Source of the DNA: Solenopsis invicta
Taxonomy: Eukaryota; Arthropoda; Insecta; Hymenoptera; Formicidae
Reading direction: 5' to 3'
Length of the DNA: 64,000 nt
Assembly: GCF_016802725.1 (NCBI RefSeq)
Contig: NC_052671.1
Location: forward strand, 9,901,501-9,965,500
Shown here: piece by piece, positions 38,010-49,048 of the stretch
Numbering within the stretch: the first letter of the stretch is position 1
How the letters are laid out: each line of letters begins with the position of its first letter
Notes under the pieces: model-generated
What the model was told of the DNA's origin: nothing
What the model saw: the letters and a program-made list of their open reading frames with translations, nothing else
The model's database searches: none
Translations under genes and position numbers: made by a program

Positions 38010-38289
38010 GTGAGTAATTTGTCATTTATATGTATATTACTAATTATTAATCCTTATTAGCATTTTTATTTGAATGGTTTAGATAAAAATTAGAGAAAAA
38101 GAATTATAATGTAATTATAAGAATCTTAAATGAAGAACTTAAGAAACAGAGGTTTTTCAAAAATAATATTATTTTCTTAAATATAATTACTCGAAGAATG
38201 AATAAAATTTGACATGTACAATTAATTACTTTTTTAATTAATTATTTTTTGAACATTGCTGTAATTCGGGTTTTATATTTTTGTCACAG

Positions 38290-38338
38290 AATCAATGTAG
38301 TCAACGTAACCGACAATTCCGCTGTTGCGCATCGATTG
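38290..38338 (+). other. Candidate small exon
   Basis: A 49-base CpG-containing block in A/T-rich DNA, preceded by TTTTTGTCACAG and followed by GTGAGT, both good splice-site matches. Its open frame reads INVVNVTDNSAVAHRL. If joined to the donor at 38010 (GTGAGT) upstream, the frame continues back through EKEEASGISGTTLE to a stop at 37957. If joined to the acceptor at 39931 it ends after LKRSYIVHVRE at TGA 39965-39967. No start codon and no recognised family. Confidence 0.2.
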
Positions 38339-38734
38339 GTGAGTGATAAAAGAGCTTTTATTTCATACTGTGATAACGAATCTATAAGAAAAATTATATA
38401 TGTAATTATACGTGTACGTGTATATATTTGCATTCAATTAACTATCATATAATACTGTAGACAAATATATGACTTCTTACAGATTTGTTGTCTTAAATCG
38501 ATTGGTAAAGATAAATTGAAAAAAATATTTAATTTTAAATCATTCGATTTATTGTGCATGCAAGGATGCACTTGAATATACGAATCATATCTGAGTGTAT
38601 CATACGTACTTTTTTGAATTCTTTTACTGTTCACGGATAAATACTAGGATAAATATAGATAAAAGGGAGTAAGAGGGAAGGGAGAAGGGAGAAGTTAATA
38701 AAATGGATAAAGGAATAAAATAAAGCTACAAGTA

Positions 38735-38940
38735 AGATATTGTTTTCTAAGGAACTTTTATTTAAATTTCTTCATAGTATTTATATTTTATAAACAAGAA
38801 ATACAGATTATTAAAATATTTACTTATATTACAAATGAGATACTGTTTTCTAAAGAAACTTTTCTTTAACTTTTTTTAAAGTGTTCTTATTTTATAAACA
38901 AGAAGTACAGATTGTTGGAACATGTACTTATACTATGCAT
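38735..38940. repeat. Two-copy tandem repeat, 103-bp period
   Basis: Copies begin at 38735 and 38838 with AGATA(T/C)TGTTTTCTAA and share TTTTATAAACAAGAA(A/G)TACAGATT and ACTTATA blocks. Between these blocks the copies diverge by substitution. Non-coding. Confidence 0.88.
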
Positions 38941-40164
38941 TTATTTATATTAAAAATAAATAAAACAATAAATAAAACACATGTAAAATATAGAAATTTA
39001 AGAAATTATAAATACTTATTACTGTGTAACACACAAATACTAGATTTTTTTCTCTTTTATGCTTTCTGCCTAATGTATTTTTGCTTTTATATTTTTATAT
39101 TTCTTTAAGATTAAATATTGTGTAAATCAAGAAGGTGCAAGAAAATTATTTAGAAATTTATTTCAATATGCCTGCATTATATATATTAGAAGTATAAAGA
39201 CAAACGGTCTTAAAAACAATTAAGAAAATTTTATTTAATATTAAATTTATTTAATAAAATTTATTTTGATTATTACATTTATTCTTTTTACATCGTATCA
39301 ATATTACTCCAATTTTTTGTATAGAATATATGAGAAACATCAAAATTTTATGTAAGACTAAACGTGCAATTCTAATTGTGGCAAAGATTCACCAAAATTT
39401 ACTTCAAGATAAGATAATAATAAACCAAGGAAAACGGTTTTAAAATACGAGACAGATAAATGCGAATGCAAGTACGAATTCTCTCGGTTTCAATTAGTAA
39501 AATTTGTTTATTGTTTATTCATGTTATAATTTCACATTTATTTATAATTTTATATGATATAGTTTAACTTTGCAATCAGATTTTCGAGACTATCAAAATT
39601 AATTTTTAATTTTTTCATATATAAAATATATATTTTACAATTATGAATTTTTACTTCTTTTTATTTTTGCGTATAATTTTAAATAGAAAAATTACGTACG
39701 AGTAAATTGAACAATTAATGCATGCGAATAAATCATACAAAAATGTAAATCAAATGAATAACAATATTTAATTATTATTTTAATGAACATTGTTTATTTT
39801 TCATAATTTTAATGACGCGTTTGTTAATAATTGACTGTAATTAACGTTTAACCGTAAATGGACGTAAAAAATTTATGCTTATCTGCTAGCGTTGACAATT
39901 GACCGGTAATTTCTCTCCTTGCTCGATCTAGTTAAAACGCAGCTATATTGTACATGTCCGGGAGTGACGAAAAATAAATCTGGTCAGAAGAACCGTGGAA
40001 CATACGCAAGGCAGCTAATATTTACTAGAATATATAAGGTACACCAAGTTAAAAAAATTTTTTTTCATATCTTTACGTGTGAGAGCACGTAACTGGAAAT
40101 AGAAAAACGCTACCGATGCATTCGTAAAATAAACCTTGGTTAGAGCTCTCTCCAATTCTCAAGT
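38941..40164. other. AT-rich non-coding region
   Basis: Strongly A/T-rich until about 39860, then a mildly GC-richer patch with an acceptor-like TTTCTCTCCTTGCTCGATCTAG ending at 39931 and an AATAAA at 39973-39978. See the exon-chain finding. No firm gene. Confidence 0.4.
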
Positions 40165-40310
40165 GATCGCGGGTTATAGCAATCTCGTTGGATTAGCCAG
40201 CAAGTAGAGCCCTACGTAGGTCGCGGTTTAGAAATTCCGTTGGATTAGCTAGCAAGTACGACTTTTCGCAGGTCGTGGTTTCAGGATCCTACTGAATTAG
40301 CCAGCAAGTT
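40165..40310. repeat. Three-copy minisatellite, ~53-bp period
   Basis: Copies start at 40165, 40219 and 40271. Each opens with G(A/G)TCG(C/T)GG and contains (T/C)T(G)GATTAGC(C/T)AGCAAGT. The second copy's GGATTAGCTAGCAAGT differs from the first at one base. Flanks are unrelated A/T-rich DNA. No frame is preserved through all three copies. Confidence 0.88.
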
Positions 40311-43300
40311 AATTGGTTTCGCATTACTATCGGTACTACATTTGGTAATGATACGGAAACTTGCACAAGTGCAAATGAATAAAAATTTACCATAATATCG
40401 GAATTATAAATTGCGCTGAACGAAAAACTAAGATTATTATACTAGATATTTTAGACATACTGGGATTAATAGAGATACTGGAAGTGTTAAGATATTAATG
40501 GTATTAAAAAATTAAGAGAAAACTTTATTAAACTTTATTTAATAAAATTGTATTTATTTTTAAAAATTATTGCTTTTTATGTAAATAAAAATTTACGTTA
40601 AAATAATAAGTACTATTATTAATATTAAGATATATTCATATAGATACAAATTTTTATATAATTGTATTTTAATGATTAGTGTGCGTGGTTTGCAATTGAA
40701 TTTTATTTTTATAATTTATTAAGCTCATGAGGAAGATTTTCAATTAATTAAAATCATACGATTTTATTCTTTTTAGGACACAAGAATTGAACAATTATTT
40801 TGCATACATAATATTTTGATTAGATTCATGAGAGTCGTAAATATATACGTACATTGAAAAAAAAATCAAAATATTAAAAAGTAAATGTTGCTTGTCATGT
40901 CTTCTTTAATATATTTACTGATTATAGAATAGAATTTATTACTTTAGCTTATAAAAAGAGAATTTATTGATTATAAAAGAATAATTTGACTATGATAACG
41001 AAATACAATATTTTATTTTTCTAATTGATTTTCTAATTTATTATTACTGGGATTAAAATTTTATTTCACAGTATTTAAATAAAGGTTCATTTCTCTGAAA
41101 GAAATTTCTACCTCACAAACAAATTTTGAAGTATTTTTTTCTCAGTGCAGACAATGAGGGAACAAACGCTTGTAATCGCGCCCTAAGAAAGTTGTTTTTC
41201 CTCCGCAATTTGATACGCGTACGCAACGTCATTACGCGGGGAGATAATTCGGTGGGCAGCGGACTCAGATATTATTTTCCTCCGCTACGCACGAAACGGC
41301 ACGTAAATTAGCGTCGGGGTAAGCGCGCGCCAAAAACGCGAGTGGAGCGCGAGCCCCGAGCGTTGCCGCGCCGGGTCACCGGTTATGCAAAATGCGGCAA
41401 ACGGCTAGAATTAATTAGATCCTTTTTTTTCTCTATTACGCGTTTACATACTGCGCGCAGACCGCGCTGAAGCGACGGGGCTCACTCAGTCGCGGTGGCA
41501 GGCAAGGAACAAGGCTTCTCGCGGAGGGGTGATAAAACGAGCGGGTTGGCAAAGCGGGGTGGCTCTGTTTCCGTGAGTTATACTCATGTACTGCGTGCGC
41601 GTGTGCGCGTGTGCGCGTGGGCAGCCGTGCACGTCCACTAATTTAAATTGCCGTTTCGCTCTCAAGTATTCCTCGGAGTAATCAAGCCTTGGTCGGCACA
41701 GACGGAAAAGACCATCCATACGCTGCGATGCGCTCTCCGGGGCAACCCTTCTAATTATTTTTCGTGAGTAGAAAATTATACCCGAACATTCAGGCTAACG
41801 CGTGACGGCCATCCGTCCCTTTTCCCTCGTATCCTTCTCCGGTCGGATCCTCGCGGATCTATGATACAGTCGAGTGTATGGCGCAGTGCCACCGGATTTC
41901 ATCGCTAACATTTGCGGTCGCGTTGGTAATTCACTGGCGCTCCGTGCTGTTTCAGAATGTAACTCCGCAGCGCAACCGTGTCTATGTATTTAATGCACCT
42001 GAAGCTTTGTGTGATGTGCATCTCACGTTGCAGAAAGTTTCTATCGTAAATATAAGGAAACTGAGAGTAACTGTATGTATATGGGGCACAAGTGCATATA
42101 ATACTCTTGTACTTCTTTAACGAATCCGTTTGTGCTGCGCTGTCTAGTCTCATATAAATACCCTCACTTAGCTCGTATTTGTGATGTATTAAACCCTTTC
42201 TCATACAGCAGAAATGGGAACGCGGACTGTTTGCAATTAGCCAATTCGCGAATTCGCTAAAGTAACTAGCAACAAACGCAAAGACCAAATTTCATAATAA
42301 TATATCACTCGCCGAATGTTGTAAGAGTTGAAAATGCAAACGTAACATAAAATACAGAGAGAGGTATTTCATATTAATAATGATGTGCATTTACAATCTA
42401 TCCGTATTAAGAATTGTTACTAACGATAAGAAAGTGAGAAAATAATTATTGCTTTTCAATTTGATTTATTATCGCGCGTCTTACATTACAAAAATAAAAG
42501 TTATTCTTTATCTCATAACAAGAGTTGTATAGCTGCTTTCCAATATTAATTGACATTATCGATAAAAAAGCATAAAGTCGAGAAGTATAAAAAATTATTA
42601 ACACATTATGCTTATTTTTCGCGTATATATATTGCATTCTCGAGATATTAAAAGAATTTATGATTGCACCATAACATATTTATTCTTCGTTTAATAATCT
42701 TCTTAATTACATTTTTTTACGGATTTTATAGTATTATTAGAGATTTATGACGGAACAACGTTGTATATTATCGAACCTTGCGTGAATTTATTAAAAAATA
42801 TTTCCTTAACAGTATAATGAAGCATAATCGTGCGTTTCATGTGAGTCGATTTGCATATATATTAATAAGAGATAGGAAGAGACAAATCTCGAAACGCTCG
42901 CGGCACGATGAGTTTCGGTTTATGTTTCAACAATCATCCTTGAAGCAATATCAACCATTACATACATTTACGCATCTGTGTAACACAACGCTGACGTGAA
43001 TGTGTGAGAGATATGTGAATACCGTCACGATCCTAATTAAGACCCGATAATTTTGGCGCCTACCATAAACGCAAATATATGGCTGATAACGCACGTGCAC
43101 ATTTACGCGCACTATCCGGCTAAATCACGATATAGGCGCGGAGCATAAGGTGTTAACTAGATATCGCTCTAATGCCACCTCTGTAATCTGACAGAGATTG
43201 CAATTGAACAATCCTGCAGGCACAAAAAGAATTAAATTTAAATCGAGTATTTTTGCAGTCGAGTTTAAAAATATGCTATTTATTTTGTTTTCATGATAAA

Positions 43301-44498
43301 ATATTTTTATTGAAGGTTTGGTATATTTTAACAACGTATCTTTCTGAGGTTTATTTATACGTACGTTTTTAAATAATATTTAAAGTAACATTTTTTAAAA
43401 ATAATATTTAAAATAACAATATACAAATTTTTCAATTATTCTTATGAAAGAGTTGTTTACAATGAAATTAGGTATTGTTATTTTGTATATCGTAAAAAAA
43501 ATAATCACATGAAAATGGCGTGCAGAAGGTAGAAAATAGTTCAGGCAGCAGGAGAAGCCCTTTCCTCCGAGGCAGCACGATGTCAGGTCACAGAGCACTG
43601 TTATCATCCCTCATTGAATGCCCAGCATCCGTATAAAGACTATTCTCTTCTGCCGGCTGCGCCTGACATCTCGAGGATCTATATTTCTGGCGGAACCATC
43701 CATCTTTGGACCGTTCAGGTGACTAACGTGGAATATATTGTGCTTCGCGCTACATTTGGAAGCTCTGACGCATCACCCCGTTGCTCCCTTTCCGCAGACG
43801 AGAACCTCGCAGTTATGCAATTATAATTACAGAGTTTTTTCTTTAGACTATTGAAAACGTAAAGCTTATAAGAAGCGAATGCGTAGCAGTGTGAGTCACC
43901 AACGGACATTGAATTGTAGATACATGCATACAAATAATTCGCACAGCAATGTATGGATATGCGGCGCCGTTACGATCCTTCTTTTTTTTTATATCCGATC
44001 CTAAAAATAAAAATTGTAAAATATTTTACACAAAATTTAAATTTTATATGGGGGTTGCGATAGAGAGAGCGACTCGATGAATATCCACTCTAGCGCATTC
44101 GCGTATGTATGGCCCCAAAAAAAGAGATATGCAGGAGATACACGCAGCTTCACCGCATTTCCCTTTTTGTGCACTTTTTTTTTTTTTTTTTTTTTTAAAT
44201 TGGCTATCGCTCACAAGCGATTCTTCACGCCGCTTCTTAGTATTAAATATCTCTTGAATGTCGATATTAGAAGGTGAGGTACGTATGAAAATAAACGAGA
44301 CAGGATTGTTTGGCATACGTACGTATATGCGTGCGTAATAAAAAAATAATTACCTGTCATTAATCAAAATTATACGAGCTCACACTCGGGCTACTATCTG
44401 TAAAATAATTAGCCGTACGCCGAAATAGCGAGATTATATTCTCCGCTGTGTGCAAAGGTTGCACTTCTGATGAATTTGCAATTCATATAATTGCATAC
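40311..44498. other. Mixed non-coding region
   Basis: 40311-41120 is A/T-rich. 41130-42000 is CpG-rich and includes a GCGTGT microsatellite. 42280-43540 is A/T-rich. 43540-43830 is moderately GC-rich. A T-run of 18 or more lies near 44178. Frames in the GC-rich parts overlap on both strands; none is recognisable. Confidence 0.4.
41592..41620. repeat. (GTGCGC)n-like repeat
   Basis: Alternating purine-pyrimidine GCGTGT/GTGCGC units in a CpG-rich block. Sequence of this kind can favour left-handed DNA. Confidence 0.8.
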
Positions 44499-44546
44499 TA
44501 CACACACACACATACAAGCGCGCGCGCATATACATACACGCGCGCA
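44499..44546. repeat. Alternating CA/CG/TA repeat
   Basis: (CA)n of about seven units, then GCGCGCGC, ATATACATACA and CGCGCGC. Strict purine-pyrimidine alternation over most of the stretch. Confidence 0.8.
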
Positions 44547-46630
44547 TTCGCAAAATTCAGCTGATAGTATATCATCGTTCGCGAATATAGGTGTATAATC
44601 CCGCCGCTGGCTGTACCTCGTCGCAAAGGCAAATGGTTCAAAAGCCGCCATTATTCGTCGCGGCGGACGCGAATCGGAGTCGGAACTGGCGCGGCTTAAT
44701 ATCTCGGAGAGGGATAAAATCAGAAATCTCCGCGTCCGCACGGCGCGTAACGAGAGAAAATGTCAGGGAGGCGTCACGTGAAGGGGGCACGTGTAGCCGA
44801 GACGCTGGGGACGTTTGCTCCGCGCGTGTGGATAGCGGCGATGACAGTGTCGAGAACAATGTCACTGCCTGACGCTTCGCGGGATAAAGCGGGAAAAGCA
44901 GAAAGGCGCGGCGCGGAAAGCAGAAAGGCGCGAAAGAAGATGGTTTAGCTCGCGGATGGATATTGCGCTCACCGCGCACAAAAGCCGCGTCCGCGTCCGG
45001 GAACCGGCATCGACCTCCGGTTCCCCGTACTCGGAATAGACCGCTCGCGTTGCTTCCTCGACTATAGAATTATATCCGAGTTTACGTTTGTGTGGTCGTA
45101 CCCACCTAATCGTACCCACCGGATGTTTTCCCATTAAGTTTCAGAGAACTGTATCGTATCTGTGTTATACCATCGACGTTTTACGTCGAAACCACGCGTT
45201 TGGTCGATTATCTTACTCAAACGCATTGCGTATGAATAACAAACAAGAAGGGTAGTATTAGAATTCGTGGTTAAGGATATATGGGACATTTCTCAGAACA
45301 TTAATGAAATTATGAAAAAATTACAGATTGTTTTGTATTGCGTTTGAAAGTAGTAGGAAAAGTTTGGCGGCAATTTTCTATCTAGATAAAAAGTTATTTT
45401 AATAAGAAGTAGATATGTGTTTTGATGAACATATAGTTAATAATGAAATAAGAGATGATGAAAAAAATCTGAATTTTTTTTATTTAAGTATGCAATATGA
45501 TGTGAAGTTTCATTGCGGTGCAGAGATCAGTTTTGTAAAATAAACAAAATTTATTAATTTATTTACAAAATAATTAAACATATACAATAAAACTTTGTAT
45601 AAATCATCTTGAATACTCATAATAGTTACACAAAAAATTGACATTTTTGTTAATTTTGTAAAAAGTAATTTAATTTTTAATATCAAATAAAGTAAATAAG
45701 CTAAAAAAAATGTTATTGAATAAAAATATATATACTAACCTTAATTATAAAACTTTTCCAATATAATGTATACAATTTATTTGAAGTGTTAACATATTTT
45801 CAAATTTGATTTACTTTGCAGCGACTGTATGTCCTATACTTTCTTAAAAAGTCAAGATATATAACGTCTCTCACTTTTTCATAAAAATATTAGAGAGGAA
45901 GACAATTCAACTTCTCTCTTTTTTTCCAGTATAAATCTTTTATCATTATTATAGTTTCTTACTAATGTTATAACTTAATTTTTTACATTAATTTATATTA
46001 ATAATTTTTAATTGGTTATCTCTTTCCATTGATATTTACTTATTCTTTGAAAACACAAAATAACTCGTTATTTTCTTTTTTGGCAGAGACTGCAAGATGT
46101 TAATGGAATTAAAATAGATATTTATTTGAATAAATCGTATTTCGATATTGAACATTTTTATATTATTTACAAGTGTGAGTATGATTGATACGATAAATAT
46201 ATTTCGAACGAATTTCATTAATGAAAAATACGAGCTCGCCGAACCGAATACAGCGACGCGACGTGTTCATATCAAAGTTTACTAGCTGCTAGAAATTCTT
46301 CCGAGTTTCATTTTCGTTATTAAAAAAAAAAGGAAAAATAAACCGAATGCGCCAGATTTTAGCAATATCGAAATGTTGGCGAGAAACTGCATGTTGAAGA
46401 TTAAAAAAGTATTTTACACATATCTGATCACACGGCTATTCATATCTGCTATATTGTCGAGCGCTCGCATCGTCATTATCACGTGGACAACGGGTGTGTC
46501 TATGTAGCACACGTTCCGTTCTCACCTCGATGGCAAGATACAAGAGAGAGAATGCCTCTCTTAATTTAAACCAGCAAATTCAAGTATATAAGACGCGTAT
46601 TCATTTTTTACGCATTAAAATAATTTTATG
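44547..46630. other. CpG island then AT-rich DNA
   Basis: 44590-45130 is CpG-rich with overlapping frames on both strands and GGCGCGGCGCGG-type repeats. 45240-46620 is strongly A/T-rich with no feature. No gene recognised. Confidence 0.4.
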
Positions 46631-46937
46631 CGCGTGACCTTTGTACTTTTTACACGCTTGCACGTATCAATATTAAATTACTTGTCTAAACGTGTAAAAA
46701 GTACAAAAATTGCACGCCTATAAATGTATAAAAAGTAACTACATAATTTCACATACAAAATACACTCAAGTGTGTGGTTTTTACACACTTAAGTATGTAA
46801 GACGTGCAGTCACTTTCTCCATGCGTGTAACCTTTGTGCTTTTACACGTTTAGACGAATAATTTAACATTGATGCATGTTGAAGTGCGTGTAAAATTACA
46901 CGTCTAAACGCATAAAAAGTACAAAAATTACACGCAT
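46631..46937. repeat. Pair of related palindromes (GTGTAAAAAGTACAAA motif)
   Basis: Palindrome 1 (about 46631-46720): GCGTGACCTTTGTACTTTTT on the left is the inverse of AAAAAGTACAAAAATTGCACGC on the right. Palindrome 2 (about 46822-46937): GCGTGTAACCTTTGTGCTTT and ACACGTTTAGACG on the left invert to CGTCTAAACGCATAAAAAGT and ACAAAAATTACACGC on the right. The loop of one matches the inverted loop of the other (TTTAGAC..AATTTAA(T/C)ATTGAT). More ACACGTGTAAAAATTACACA-like sequence lies at 47160-47215. This looks like nested or repeatedly inserted foldback elements. Confidence 0.75.
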
Positions 46938-46938
46938 A

Positions 46939-47118
46939 CACAGTAAAAAATAAAATGTCCCAAAAAGTCCACTCTAAATTTTAAGTTACAATAACACAAA
47001 AGTTAAGTTAAAATAAGAATTATTTTAACTTAACTTTTGAGTTATTTTAACTTAAAATTTAGAGTGGATTTTCTGGGACACACAAAAGTGTTAAATTAGC
47101 ATTTTATTTTTTACAGTG
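46939..47118. mobile_element. 180-bp palindromic MITE
   Basis: Bounded by TA on both sides (46937-46938 and 47119-47120). The left end CACAGTAAAAAATAAAATG is the inverse of the right end except for one base, giving 19-bp terminal inverted repeats. Inside, 46957-46987 and the 31 bases ending at about 47079 are inverse with two mismatches. A 19-bp perfect inverted repeat (46998-47016 / 47020-47038) closes on a three-base loop. About 26 extra bases lie next to the right end (near 47074-47100). No coding sequence. TA duplication and end sequence indicate a Tc1/mariner-type non-autonomous element. Confidence 0.9.
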
Positions 47119-48862
47119 TAGAAATGTGTGAAAAGTGACTATACAGTTTTGTACACTTACGCGTGTAATTTTTACGTATTTACACGTGTAAAAATTACAC
47201 ACTTGTGTGTAATTTAGGTGTGTGGGATTTAGAGTGTAAGGTTCTGCCGCGTCCTCTGGTTCGCGCGCGCGCAGGTGTAATCTAGCATCCGTTTATACAA
47301 CGTGGAGACAAGGCTACCGTGTTAAGATGAAAAAAAAATGTACAGTAGGGTTCGCTCTCCGGGAAAATCTACCCGCAGCTACAACGCGCGGTTGGGCAAC
47401 CGCGCGCGAACAAAACGATCTCTGTTTAGACCCGTGTCAGTGATCTTCAAAGCCGGGACAAACGCCGCGCCTCGCCGCGCCGTCTCCGCGGAAACGAAGG
47501 GATATTACGTCGAAATTGTACAGAATGTAAAATGCATGAGATATCCGCAGCGCGCCGCCACCGCGCCGACGAGGCAGGGCGTTCGCGACGTGGGACGGAA
47601 GTAATTAAATTCGAATGTAAACGCTTTGAGTATCGACGTTTACGTAATTGTTTCCAAGAATAACAAACGAACTTCTTGGCGCGGCCGCCGTGGTTCCGTG
47701 GCGTCGAGCTTTCGATGATTGCTCGACTCTCGCGGAAAGATAAAGAGAAAGCGAGGAGAGAAAAGGAGGAAGGGAGGAAGAGAGAACAGAATTACAGGGG
47801 GAAGTAATTTAGTCGGAACAGTTATCGGTACAAATAAACTAACGTCGGCGCTCAACCCCTCGCATCGCTGAAGATCGCTGTAAATCGGACTAAGCCGCGA
47901 TATCTTGCGCTGCGTTACATTAAAAAACAAGAAAAGAAAAAAAAGACAAGTGCACGGTGAACGTGACTTTCGTCGGCAAAACTCAGATAATTTATCAGCG
48001 TCTATATGATTCGGTTCGTTAAAACGGGAGAGGCGAAATAACATATACGTGTCTCTTTTTTTCTTTTTTTTTTTTTGTATCAGAGAACACATGTGCGTTA
48101 CATCGACGATACGTTGAATTATGAAGGAAATATAATCTGTTGAGCGATGCTCCGGAGATATTAACGGTGATTTACGCCGTGAAACAGCAACGATAACGCA
48201 AACAGATACGGATAATGCGCGATGCATTAACCATCGGCGTTGCCAAGACAATTGCGAGAAATGTATAAAGACGCATGCTGCAATACGTAATCCGAATCTT
48301 CGAGCTTTCCCAGTAATCCGAACTGTTTGTCAAGTACGTGCGTACAAGCTAAACATACATTTTCGCCTTTCGCTGCAATATCGTACGTGTGTTCTGTACG
48401 TACGTATAGTCGTCTGAATAATCGGGATGTGCTCTTGCATTAATTAGTTCGGGTTACAGAGGTTGCATGGCAATTACTTCTCCGAGTAACTCAAAATATC
48501 GTGTTATTCTGAAATAAATCCAAGTTGATTAAAATCAATGTGGAATTGAACCGCGCGTAATACGTATTACACATATCCCGACAACTTTGCATCTCACATT
48601 TCCCTGTTCTCTCTGGGATGTCAAAAGAAAGAGAATCGTGCAAAAGGGAAGCGTTGTACAAGAAAATGCAAAAATATCGCGGCATCGAGACGAGGCGCGA
48701 AGGCGCGTGACAGAACGGAACGAGAGCTCCGCGCGTAAGTCACCGGGTGACAGGCCGAGAACAGCGTCACCGCCTGGAACAGCGGGAGATAGAGAGAATG
48801 CCGCGTTAAACGAGACACTGGTGAAACGAGATGACGGTGAAGGGGCGTGCAAGAAATGCGAT

Positions 48863-48881
48863 AAGAAGAAGAAGAAGAAGA
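48863..48881. repeat. (AAG)n trinucleotide repeat
   Basis: Six AAG triplets in a purine-rich stretch. Confidence 0.82.
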
Positions 48882-49002
48882 AATGGCAGAAGAAGGAGAC
48901 GAAAAACGAGAAGAGGCGAAGGAGCGGTTAAGCCACTGACTGGATATTGCGCAGTGGCGCAAACAAAAACCACCCAACCCCAACCGCAAGACTACCACTA
49001 CT

Positions 49003-49048
49003 GTCGCCATCGCCGCCGTCGTCGTCGTCATCGTCGTCGTCGTCGTAG
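49003..49048. repeat. (CGT)n/(CGC) trinucleotide repeat
   Basis: An imperfect run of CGC, CGT and CAT triplets ending in (CGT)5. It gives an Arg-rich plus-strand and Thr/Val-rich minus-strand artefact. Confidence 0.85.

Noticed and set aside
38290..38338. Resemblance of VVNVTDNSAV to the VVDNSA region of ribosomal protein uL14
   Set aside because: Only a few residues agree, spacing differs, and the flanking conserved residues of that family are absent.
47640..48251. Longest open frame in the window (203 codons, minus strand)
   Set aside because: It contains a Lys homopolymer run, Phe/Leu/Pro-rich stretches from purine tracts and no recognisable domain. It sits in a CpG-rich block where stops are rare on both strands.
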